The notes beneath the pieces were generated by a model. That model saw nothing but the letters and a program-made list of their open reading frames with translations. It made no database searches and was not told the DNA's origin. This document shows positions 18,251 through 27,365 of a DNA stretch of 61,748 nt, piece after piece (the stretch's first letter is position 1; every line of letters begins with the position of its first letter). Made by a program: the position numbers and the translations under genes. Source of the DNA: Gellertiella hungarica (GTDB lineage Bacteria > Pseudomonadota > Alphaproteobacteria > Rhizobiales > Rhizobiaceae); NCBI RefSeq assembly GCF_014197145.1, contig NZ_JACIEZ010000016.1, forward strand, positions 1-61,748, written 5' to 3'.

Positions 18251-18275
18251 AACGCGCAGGCTGCGAAGGGGTTCC
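18251..18275 (-). promoter_or_regulatory. EcfG-type stress promoter upstream of ku2
   Basis: On the minus strand GGAAC (18275-18271), 16 bases, CGTT (18254-18251): an exact consensus match. It lies back to back with the promoter at 18322-18346. Confidence 0.75.
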
Positions 18276-18321
18276 GGAGCCATCGCAGGATTTTTCGCCC
18301 GGAGCGCCGCACGCTCCGTTC

Positions 18322-18346
18322 GGAACCAATCGGCGCTCCCTTCGTT
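18322..18346 (+). promoter_or_regulatory. EcfG-type stress promoter of the gene at 18382
   Basis: GGAAC (18322-18326), 16 bases, CGTT (18343-18346). Transcription should begin near 18354, about 28 bases before the chosen start codon. Confidence 0.8.
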
Positions 18347-18381
18347 GAGTTTCCGGATACCCTCAAAAAGGAGTTATGCCG

Positions 18382-18765
18382 ATGCGAACCAATATCCAGA
18401 ACCCGTCGGACCCGCTGGTGGACCGCGACCCCGACGATCCCACCGATCTGAACGACCGCGACTTCCAGGCACGCGAGGCACGTCAGGGAAGGCTTGGCCG
18501 TCCGGTGCTGACCGTACTGATCGCCGGCCTTGCTCTCGCGTTCATCGGCTGGGCCGCCGTCGAATTCTGGGGCCAGACCATGCCCGACGACCAGTTGCCG
18601 AAGCAGGTGACGACCGACCAGAACACCGATCAGCCGGGCTCCGAAGTGCCGACGGTCGACAGCCCCAACGCAACGAACACCCACCAGACACCGCCACCGG
18701 ACGTCAACCGCAGCCCGCAGGCTTCCTCGACAGGGAGCGCGCCGGCTCCGGCCAACAGCCCGTAA
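18382..18765 (+). CDS. small single-pass membrane protein
   Basis: A 127-residue protein with a charged, Asp-rich cytoplasmic N-terminus (about 1-45), one transmembrane helix (about 47-66, VLIAGLALAFIGWAAVEFW) and a Pro/Thr/Ser/Asn-rich C-terminal tail, presumably periplasmic and disordered. The ATG at 18382 is preferred over 18376 because the AAGGAG site is eight bases away from it and only two from the other. An exact stress promoter lies just upstream and a terminator follows. The function is unknown; an envelope role in stress is inferred from the promoter. Confidence 0.75.
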   Translation: MRTNIQNPSDPLVDRDPDDPTDLNDRDFQAREARQGRLGRPVLTVLIAGLALAFIGWAAVEFWGQTMPDDQLPKQVTTDQNTDQPGSEVPTVDSPNATNTHQTPPPDVNRSPQASSTGSAPAPANSP

Positions 18766-18781
18766 CCGGGTTCGCCAATGG

Positions 18782-18810
18782 AAAAGGGACGGTCCTGCCG
18801 TCCCTTTTTT
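18782..18810 (+). terminator. intrinsic terminator
   Basis: AAAAGGGACGG-TCCTG-CCGTCCCTTTTTT, 17 bases after the stop of the membrane protein gene. The flanking A tract means it could also end the minus-strand BON gene. Confidence 0.85.
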
Positions 18811-18852
18811 GCGTCCATGACCGGACTATCTCCCTGGCGTGAAGGCCTTCCC

Positions 18853-19113
18853 CTACTGGCGGAAGAGCCTCAGCCGGACATAGCCTGCACCGGCGATGTC
18901 CTCGGCTATGGTGCGGATCCGCGTGACGGAATCGTCGTCGGGGACAAGCCCCTCGATGATCACGTAGGACCCGAGTATGCGGATCGATACGCGGGACACA
19001 TCCTCCTCGCACTCCGCGGCCAAAGCCGTCCGGATGGAGGCGAGCAACCCCGAAGCCGTCGCCCCGTCGGGGCAATAGGCCTCCGGCTGGGCTTCGGGCA
19101 ATATCAGTACCAT
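18853..19113 (-). CDS. small BON-domain-like protein
   Basis: An 86-residue protein. Its last 50 residues fit a single BON domain, a small alpha/beta phospholipid-binding fold: VSRVSIRILGSYVIIEGLVPDDDSV..IAEDIAGAG. There is no signal peptide, so unlike OsmY it is probably cytoplasmic. It is preceded by an exact EcfG promoter on the minus strand (19141-19166) and an AGGAGGG-type site. Small BON proteins are common in alphaproteobacterial stress regulons. The domain call rests on pattern only. Confidence 0.65.
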   Translation of the reverse strand: MVLILPEAQPEAYCPDGATASGLLASIRTALAAECEEDVSRVSIRILGSYVIIEGLVPDDDSVTRIRTIAEDIAGAGYVRLRLFRQ

Positions 19114-19140
19114 GGAACCCTCCTTTTTTAGCAGATGGAT

Positions 19141-19166
19141 AACGCTGCACGCCCCGCTCCCGTTCC
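19141..19166 (-). promoter_or_regulatory. EcfG-type stress promoter of the BON gene
   Basis: Minus strand GGAAC (19166-19162), 17 bases, CGTT (19144-19141), 28 bases upstream of the start codon at 19113. Confidence 0.8.
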
Positions 19167-19216
19167 GGGTGAAGGACGGTTAATTCGCAGACGCAACGGC
19201 AGGCGGACACCCGCAG

Positions 19217-19242
19217 GGAACCGCGAGGGCCCGCAAGGAGTT
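19217..19242 (+). promoter_or_regulatory. EcfG-type promoter of the SDR gene
   Basis: GGAAC (19217-19221), 17 bases, AGTT (19239-19242). The first base of the -10 element deviates, but the conserved TT is in place. It is 37 bases before the start at 19279 and divergent from the BON promoter. Confidence 0.6.
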
Positions 19243-19278
19243 GGTGGTAGCGACCATTCCACGCGCGAGGCCAACCGC

Positions 19279-20094
19279 ATGCCCCCCAGAAAGAACGATC
19301 CGAAGTCTTCTCACCCGCTTCAGGGAAAGGTTGCGCTCGTCACGGGCGCCGGTTCCGGAATCGGCCGCGCCACTGCGCTTGCGCTGGCCGCGCGCGGGGC
19401 GACGGTCGGCGTCCTCTCTCATACGGAAGACGAGGTGATGGACGCCTGCAGGGAAATCAGCGAGAGGGGCGGCAAGGCCGTCGCGCTGGTCGCGGATGTC
19501 ACGGAAAGCGGTGCCATGGCGGATGCGGCACGCTGGCTGCTTCACGAGAGCGGCAAGATCGACATCGTGGTGGCGAATGCGGGGATCAACGGCGTCTGGG
19601 CACCCATCGACGATCTGGCGCCGGAAGAATTCGACCGCACCATCGCGGTCAACCTGCGCGGAACCTACCTCACCCTGCATCACACCGTGCCCCATCTGAA
19701 GCGCGGCGGCGGCGGCTCCATCGCCATCGTTTCCTCCATCAATGGCGTGCGCACGTTCACGACACCCGGGGCCACCGCCTATGCGGCGACCAAGGCGGCA
19801 CAGGTGGCCATGACCAAGCAGCTGGCGCTCGAGCTGGGCAAGCATCAGATCCGCGTCAATGCCTTCTGCCCCGGCGCGATCGCGACCGACATCGAGGACA
19901 GCACGGAAATCCGCGATCGCGAGGAAACCGAGATCCCCGTGGAATGGCCGGAAGGCGATATTCCCATCACTGCCGGCGCCAAGGGCCGTCCGCAGGACGT
20001 CGCGGACATGATTGCCGTTCTTGCGGGCGACGAGGCACGTCACGTAACGGGAAGCATCATCTTCGTCGACGGGGGCCAGAGCCTCTTGCGCTGA
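19279..20094 (+). CDS. short-chain dehydrogenase/reductase
   Basis: A 271-residue NAD(P)-dependent oxidoreductase with a Rossmann fold. Visible motifs are VTGAGSGIG (cofactor), NAGING, the catalytic serine in VSSINGV, the YAATKAA tyrosine/lysine pair, and FVDGGQSL near the C-terminus. Substrate unknown. A C-terminal insert rich in Glu (DREETEIPVEWPEGDIP) precedes the family end. The ATG at 19279 is chosen because homology starts soon after and the stress promoter ends at 19242; the upstream open frame is not protein-like. SDRs of this kind are frequent members of general stress regulons. Confidence 0.88.
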   Translation: MPPRKNDPKSSHPLQGKVALVTGAGSGIGRATALALAARGATVGVLSHTEDEVMDACREISERGGKAVALVADVTESGAMADAARWLLHESGKIDIVVANAGINGVWAPIDDLAPEEFDRTIAVNLRGTYLTLHHTVPHLKRGGGGSIAIVSSINGVRTFTTPGATAYAATKAAQVAMTKQLALELGKHQIRVNAFCPGAIATDIEDSTEIRDREETEIPVEWPEGDIPITAGAKGRPQDVADMIAVLAGDEARHVTGSIIFVDGGQSLLR

Positions 20095-20129
20095 AGCGCA
20101 ACCGACAATCCGGAAGCTGGAAACGGGAG

Positions 20130-20155
20130 GGAACAAAATGGCCCTGCTGCCCGTT
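20130..20155 (+). promoter_or_regulatory. EcfG-type stress promoter of the DUF2934 gene
   Basis: GGAAC (20130-20134), 17 bases, CGTT (20152-20155). It rules out the ATG at 20138 as a start because that codon lies inside the promoter. Confidence 0.75.
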
Positions 20156-20275
20156 CATATTGCGTTCATGTATCACCACCCGGGGTGGTGCGCCCCCATT
20201 TTCTGGCGCGAACCGGGACAGCCCGCAAACTTCATGGAAAAGCGGCCGAAACGGGTCCGAGAAGGGATGATTCTG

Positions 20276-20635
20276 ATGAGCAATTCGCGAGACGAATGGA
20301 TCAGCAACCGGGCTTATGCCCTTTGGGAGCAGAATGGCCGACAGCACGGCCAGCACGAGGAACATTGGCAGCAGGCCAACAGCGAATGGGAAGAGCTGCA
20401 GCGCAACGCCCTGCCGGGCCACGTCCAGGACGGGCAGCGCGACGAGGGCATGCCTCCCGAATATCTTCAGGCCGACACGCAGGAAGATCCGGCACCCCGC
20501 CTGGGACGTGCGCCTTCCGCGAAGAAGCAGAGCAAGAGCGACACCGTCATCCTCGGAAAGTCGCAGGAGACGAAATCGAAGCGCCGCTCCTCGCGCAATT
20601 CCGTCTACGAGGAAAAGGATTACCAGGCGCTCTGA
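20276..20635 (+). CDS. DUF2934 domain protein
   Basis: A 119-residue hydrophilic protein. The N-terminal 40 residues form a DUF2934 domain (RDEWISNRAYALWEQNGRQH...HWQQA), a short helical module typical of rhizobial stress proteins. The rest is charged and probably disordered, ending in a Lys/Arg/Ser-rich segment. The start at 20276 has a GAAGGG site nine bases upstream. Transcription from the promoter at 20130 leaves a leader of about 110 bases. The function is unknown. Confidence 0.8.
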   Translation: MSNSRDEWISNRAYALWEQNGRQHGQHEEHWQQANSEWEELQRNALPGHVQDGQRDEGMPPEYLQADTQEDPAPRLGRAPSAKKQSKSDTVILGKSQETKSKRRSSRNSVYEEKDYQAL

Positions 20636-20656
20636 TGCCGCCTGCCGTGATGCAAG

Positions 20657-20686
20657 AAGGCCGGTTCGCCAGAACCGGCCTTTTTT
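20657..20686 (+). terminator. intrinsic terminator
   Basis: AAGGCCGGTTC-GCCA-GAACCGGCCTTTTTT between the DUF2934 gene and the convergent glgX gene. The T tract favours the plus direction. Confidence 0.88.
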
Positions 20687-20698
20687 CTGGAAAGATTT

Positions 20699-22809
<2,111 letters not shown>

Positions 22810-22813
<4 letters not shown>

Positions 22814-24129
22814 TGGGGTTTGGTGACGGTGAGTAGTTCATGGCTGCGCGGGTGCGCCGCCGGTGTGGCGGGGCGGGCGCTGGCCGGGACCCAGCCACGG
22901 CGCACGCGCCGCGCTTCCCGGTGCCAGCGGTCGACCATGGGCTGGTCGATGAGCAGGATGCCGCCGGAGCTGCGCCGGAACCAGGTTTCGTCCTCTTCCG
23001 GATCGAAACCGGCCATGAGCGGCCCGTCGATGCGTGTTCCGGGGGCAACGACCGCATCGCGGAGGCGCACGTCGCTTCCGATCGTCGCGCCGTTCATCAG
23101 GACCGCCCGTTCGAGCCGGGCCCCCGTGCCGATGTTGACGAGCGGTGCCAGCGCGCAGGCCTCCAGATGGGCGCCGATGGCCTCGGAACCGGGATAGATG
23201 AGCGAGGGGAACTGCGACCCGGCAACCTCTCCGCGGCTGCCGATCCAGCCGGCATGCAGAGGCCAGTGTTCGAGGTCGAGCCCCGCTTCGCCATGGATCA
23301 GATCCATGTGCGCCGCGTGCAGGGCATCGATGGTTCCGACATCGCGCCAGTAGGCCTTTGCCCCTTTCCGCGGGGCGGAAAGGCGGTGGACATAGGCATG
23401 GCCGCGCTCCGCGACGAGCGGCAGGATGTCCTTGCCGAAATCGTGGGAGGAGCCCGGATTGTTGGCATCGGCGATCAGCAGCCGGCGAAGGCGCGGCCAG
23501 TCGAAGACATAGATGCCCATGCTGGCCAGCGAACGTTCCTGGTCTTCGGGCAGCGTCGCGGGATGCGCGGGCTTCTCCTGAAAGCCGGTGATGACCCCCT
23601 TCTCGTTCGCCACGATGACGCCGAAGCCCCTGGCTTCCCGCCTGGAAACGATGTCCGCGGCAATCGTGATATCGGCACCCGTCGCCACGTGCTGCTCGAT
23701 CATCGGGCCGTAATCCATCTGGTAGACGTGGTCGGCGGCGAGAACCAGCACGTGCCGGGGCCGCAGCTGATCGATCCGGGCGATGTTGCGATAGACCGCA
23801 TCGGCCGTGCCGCGATAGCCCTCGGCCTCGATCTCCGTCCCGCTGCCAAGGCAGACCACCGAGCCTTCGTCCATGGCGAAGCGCGGTTCCCACCGGTTCC
23901 GGATGTGGTTGACCAGCCGCTTCGGCTGGTACTGGGTGGCGACATAGGCACGGCGAATGCCGGAATTCAGCGTGTTCGCAAGCACGAAATCGACAATCCG
24001 GGAGGAGCCGGCAAACGGGATGGCCGGTTTGCAGTCCCGGTCCGTCAGCTCATGGAGCCGGCTGCCGCGTCCACCCGCGAGAATGAAGGCAAGGCATGTG
24101 TCGGTCAGCATTGCTGGCTTCGAGGTCAT
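22810..24129 (-). CDS. glgC: glucose-1-phosphate adenylyltransferase
   Basis: A 439-residue ADP-glucose pyrophosphorylase, the committed step of glycogen synthesis. The nucleotidyltransferase domain starts with LAFILAGGRGSRLHELT (about 13-29) and includes KPAIPFAG, the metal-binding LAADHVYQMDY region and GFQEKP. The C-terminal left-handed beta-helix runs from about 300. It is the first gene of the glgC-glgX operon, controlled by the stress promoter 63 bases upstream. A synthetic and a degradative enzyme in one stress operon suggests glycogen turnover or supply of maltodextrin for trehalose, since treZ is divergent. Confidence 0.95.
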
Positions 24130-24191
24130 ATGTTCGTCTGTCCATGTCTAGAAGAGGGTGTCCGGCATAGCCGGGGGGATGTGTGCGGGGG

Positions 24192-24217
24192 AAACGCGCC
24201 CCGCAGGGGAAAGGTTC
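24192..24217 (-). promoter_or_regulatory. EcfG-type stress promoter of glgC-glgX
   Basis: Minus strand GGAAC (24217-24213), 17 bases, CGTT (24195-24192): an exact match, 63 bases upstream of glgC. Confidence 0.8.
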
Positions 24218-24272
24218 CCCGAATACAGAGGCTTGGTGCAATCAGCAGATGCAGTGAAATTGAGGTAAAGCC

Positions 24273-24298
24273 GGAACCTTTGATGCGCCTGTCCTGTT
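24273..24298 (+). promoter_or_regulatory. EcfG-type promoter of treZ
   Basis: GGAAC (24273-24277), 17 bases, TGTT (24295-24298). If used, transcription starts near 24306 and the first ATG at 24283 is not in the mRNA, which favours the start at 24334. Confidence 0.55.
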
Positions 24299-24333
24299 CC
24301 TTGCCCGATGAAGCAGAGGAACTGACGCTGGAC

Positions 24334-26154
24334 ATGGAACAGAGACTTGATGCGATGGGTGGAACGGGACTGGAGAGCTGGGGCCCGCAATGGCTTCCCG
24401 ACGGCATGGTGGATTTCCGGATCTGGGCGCCGGACGCTCCGTCCATGAAGGTCGTCACCGGGTTTGCCGACCTGCCCATGACCCGGCAGGAAGACGGCTG
24501 GCCTCACGTCGCCATTTCCGGCCTGAAGCCCGGTGACAGCTACAGCTTTCGCCTGCCGGACGGGCGGACGGTTCCCGATCCGGCCTCGCGGGCACAGGCG
24601 GGCGATGTGCATGGCCCCTCGCTGCTGATCGATCACGACAGTTACGAATGGAAAAACAACGACTTTCGCGGACTTCCCTGGGAAGAAACCGTCATTCTCG
24701 AGATGCATGTGGGGACATTCACGCCGGAAGGCACGTTTCGGGCGGCGATCGAAAAGCTGCCGCAGTTGCGGGACGTAGGCATTACCGCCATCGAGATCAT
24801 GCCCGTCGCCCAATTCCGCGGCGAGCGGGGATGGGGCTATGACGGCGTCCTGCATTATGCACCGCATTCCGCCTATGGTACGCCCGATGATTTCAAGGCG
24901 CTGGTGGACGCGGCCCACGGTCTCGGACTGATGGTCTTCCTCGACGTGGTCTACAATCACTTCGGCCCGGAGGGAAACTATCTCGGCGCCTATGCAAGCC
25001 CCTTCTTCAGGCAGGACGATCCCACGCCGTGGGGCGCATCAATAGATTTCAGCAACCCTGCGGTGCGGAAATACTTCGCCGACAATGCCATGATGTGGAT
25101 CGGCGATTACCGCATAGACGGCCTTCGCTTCGATGCCACGGAGCAGATCCGGGACGAGGAGTCCGAGGAGCACTTTCTCGAGGAACTGACGCGAAGCCTC
25201 CGCACGCGCTTCGCCGACCGCCATCTGCACCTCATTGCGGAAGACCAGCGGGGGCGCCGGTCGCTCCTGCGGCGCGACGAACACAATCAGCCCGTCGTCT
25301 TCACGGGAACCTGGAGCGACAGCCTGCATCACTGCCTGCACGTGCTGGTAACCGGAGAGTCCAAGGGCCATTACAAGCGGTTCGAAGACAGTCTCTGGGA
25401 CAACCTGCGCACCTCTGCGGCCGAGGGTTTTCTCTTCCCCGACGATCCCGCGCATGCGGATTGGCCCGTGCCGCCGAATGTCTACGTGAACTACATCCAG
25501 AACCACGACCAGATTGGCAATCGTGCCTTCGGCAACCGCCTAAACACGCTGATTTCTGCCGACATGATGGAAGTCCTGACGGCGATGATGATGCTGATCC
25601 CGCATACGCCGATGCTCTTCCAGGGCGAGGATTTCAATGACGACAGCCCCTTCTGCTTCTTTGCGGATTTCGAGGGCGAGCTGGGACAGGCCATGCGGGA
25701 CGGTCGCCTCGGGGAGGCGGAGAATTTCGGCGGCATGCCGGAGGGCAAGACGCTGGCCGACCTGCCGGACCCGATGGATCCGGTGACGTTCCACGCATCG
25801 AAGATCGAATGGAGCAAGGCGGACAGCGAGGAGGGTCACAAGGCGCGGCTGCGGCTGAAGGCGCTGACGGACATCCGGCGCGAGCACATCGCGCCCCTGA
25901 TGCGCCGCGGGCCGACCGTCCCCGGCACGATCCTGCCCGCGCCGGACGGGTTGCTCGCCATCGACTGGGCATTCCCGGACGGGACGCTTTCGCTGAGGGT
26001 GAACCTGACGGACCAGCCTGCGCGGTTGCCCGGCATCCTCGGCACGGTTCTCTACGCACAGACCGTCGCCGGAGCAGAACACGGCGCACGACTGGATGAT
26101 CTTCCGGGCCCCGGCATCGTTGTCGGACTCAACCGCCTGGATGGCGCCCCCTGA
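24334..26154 (+). CDS. treZ: malto-oligosyltrehalose trehalohydrolase
   Basis: A 606-residue GH13 enzyme that releases trehalose from maltooligosyl-trehalose. The N-terminal CBM48-like domain (FRIWAPDAPSMKVV) leads into the barrel with VFLDVVYNHFGPEGNY, the nucleophile in DGLRFDAT, the acid/base in LIAEDQRG and the stabiliser in IQNHDQIGNRAFG. The open frame extends far upstream antisense to glgC and is not real. The ATG at 24334 is chosen over 24283 because a stress promoter overlaps the latter; the other start would add 17 residues. The partner TreY is not in the window. A terminator follows at 26161. Confidence 0.93.
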   Translation: MEQRLDAMGGTGLESWGPQWLPDGMVDFRIWAPDAPSMKVVTGFADLPMTRQEDGWPHVAISGLKPGDSYSFRLPDGRTVPDPASRAQAGDVHGPSLLIDHDSYEWKNNDFRGLPWEETVILEMHVGTFTPEGTFRAAIEKLPQLRDVGITAIEIMPVAQFRGERGWGYDGVLHYAPHSAYGTPDDFKALVDAAHGLGLMVFLDVVYNHFGPEGNYLGAYASPFFRQDDPTPWGASIDFSNPAVRKYFADNAMMWIGDYRIDGLRFDATEQIRDEESEEHFLEELTRSLRTRFADRHLHLIAEDQRGRRSLLRRDEHNQPVVFTGTWSDSLHHCLHVLVTGESKGHYKRFEDSLWDNLRTSAAEGFLFPDDPAHADWPVPPNVYVNYIQNHDQIGNRAFGNRLNTLISADMMEVLTAMMMLIPHTPMLFQGEDFNDDSPFCFFADFEGELGQAMRDGRLGEAENFGGMPEGKTLADLPDPMDPVTFHASKIEWSKADSEEGHKARLRLKALTDIRREHIAPLMRRGPTVPGTILPAPDGLLAIDWAFPDGTLSLRVNLTDQPARLPGILGTVLYAQTVAGAEHGARLDDLPGPGIVVGLNRLDGAP

Positions 26155-26160
26155 AGCAGG

Positions 26161-26190
26161 AACCGGTGCGGCGGCGGCACCGGTTTTTTT
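26161..26190 (+). terminator. intrinsic terminator after treZ
   Basis: AACCGGTGC-GGCGGCG-GCACCGGTT followed by five more T residues, six bases after the treZ stop. Confidence 0.85.
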
Positions 26191-26236
26191 CAGGCCAGGC
26201 CACGGACACAAGCAGTGAAACGGAAGGAGGATCCAC

Positions 26237-26908
26237 ATGTCCTCGAGTATTTTTCATCGCGGCCCCGCTCTGGCAGGTCCGCAGGCCGATGGCGAAACGC
26301 TGGAAAGCGTCCATCAGCTTGCCACGGCCTGCGAGCGCTGCGACCTCTATCGCAATGCCACGCAGGTCGTCTTCGGAGAGGGATCCCCGAATGCCTCCGT
26401 CATCCTGGTCGGCGAACAGCCCGGCGACAAGGAAGATCTTGCAGGACGGCCCTTCGTCGGGCCGGCGGGGCACAAGCTGGACATCTGCCTTGCCGAAGCC
26501 GGCATCGACCGTTCGCAGTGCTATCTCACCAATGCGGTCAAGCACTTCAAGTTCGAGGAACGCGGCAAGCGGCGGCTCCATGCCAAGCCCAATTCCGGCG
26601 AAATCCAGCGCTGCGCCTACTGGCTGGCGGCGGAGATCCGGATCGTGAAGCCACGCCTCGTGGTCGCCATGGGAGCCACCGCTCTCGCCTCCCTGCTGGG
26701 CCGCAACGTCCGGGTAACGCGGGACCGGGGCAAGCTGTTCGCGACCCCGCTGGGCTTTCCGGTGCTCGTCACGGTCCACCCCTCGTTCCTGCTGCGCCTG
26801 CCGGATCCGGAAGAAGCGGCACGGGAACAGGCACGGTTCGTCGACGACCTGCGCAAGGCCCTTCCCTTCTTCCCGGCAGGACCGGTTCTCGAGGGAACCG
26901 GCTCCTGA
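26237..26908 (+). CDS. udgX: UdgX-type uracil-DNA glycosylase family protein
   Basis: A 223-residue member of the uracil-DNA glycosylase superfamily with an iron-sulphur cluster (candidate ligands Cys32, Cys35, Cys84 or Cys95, and Cys126). It has the family-4-like motif GEQPGDKEDLAGRPFVGPAG (59-78) and the UdgX-specific loop KRRLH, with His115 in the position that in mycobacterial UdgX forms a covalent bond to DNA at uracil sites. It should therefore trap rather than release uracil-containing DNA. A GGAAGGAGG site is ideal. No stress promoter was found in the 80 bases upstream, and the treZ terminator separates it from treZ. Confidence 0.9.
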   Translation: MSSSIFHRGPALAGPQADGETLESVHQLATACERCDLYRNATQVVFGEGSPNASVILVGEQPGDKEDLAGRPFVGPAGHKLDICLAEAGIDRSQCYLTNAVKHFKFEERGKRRLHAKPNSGEIQRCAYWLAAEIRIVKPRLVVAMGATALASLLGRNVRVTRDRGKLFATPLGFPVLVTVHPSFLLRLPDPEEAAREQARFVDDLRKALPFFPAGPVLEGTGS

Positions 26909-26918
26909 ACCGGAGGGC

Positions 26919-27365
26919 TCAGCGGCCGAGCGCCTGCTCGATCGCGCGCCTTATGTCGTTCATGTCGAAGGGTTTCTGCAGAAGCACCGGCCTGAGCCGT
27001 CCCGGCACGTCCGGGAGGTCGTGATGGCCGGTGGCAAAGATCAGGCCGAGATCCGGCAAGCGCTCGCGGACGGTGCAGGCAAGCTCCGTTCCCGACATCC
27101 GCGGCAGCCCCATGTCTGTCAGAAGAACATCGAAGGTCTGCGTCTCGAGAAGCGCAAGCGCCTCCTCCGCGGAAGCCGCCTCGGCAATGTCGTGCCCCAG
27201 TTCTTCCAGCATGTCCATCGTGTTCAGGCGGATCAGGAAGTCGTCTTCCACGACCAGAACCCGCTTTTTCTCCGTGAAGGCATGCGAGGGGGGCGACACC
27301 TGGACCGGTACGTGTACCGGGACGTTGACGGCACTGTCCGTCTGCCGGGCCTGCTCCTCGATCAC
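26919..27365 (-). CDS. single-domain response regulator
   Basis: A 148-residue protein with one receiver domain (about 34-147). It has acidic residues VVEDD, phospho-acceptor Asp in LLTDMGLPRMSG, and the conserved LLQKPF lysine. The first 30 residues are an unstructured Pro/Val-rich leader. The start codon is GTG, immediately after the stop of the upstream hybrid kinase, so the two are co-translated. It has no output domain and probably takes phosphate from the kinase and passes it on or drains it. Confidence 0.85.
   Translation of the reverse strand: MIEEQARQTDSAVNVPVHVPVQVSPPSHAFTEKKRVLVVEDDFLIRLNTMDMLEELGHDIAEAASAEEALALLETQTFDVLLTDMGLPRMSGTELACTVRERLPDLGLIFATGHHDLPDVPGRLRPVLLQKPFDMNDIRRAIEQALGR

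Noticed and set aside
22840-24333. Upstream extension of the treZ frame (total 1104 residues)
   Set aside because: It is antisense to glgC, and the enzyme's homology begins only near 24360.
26159-26185. GGAAC near a GGTT upstream of udgX as a stress promoter
   Set aside because: The spacing to TT is 20 bases, outside the 18-19 range, and the sequence is the treZ terminator stem.
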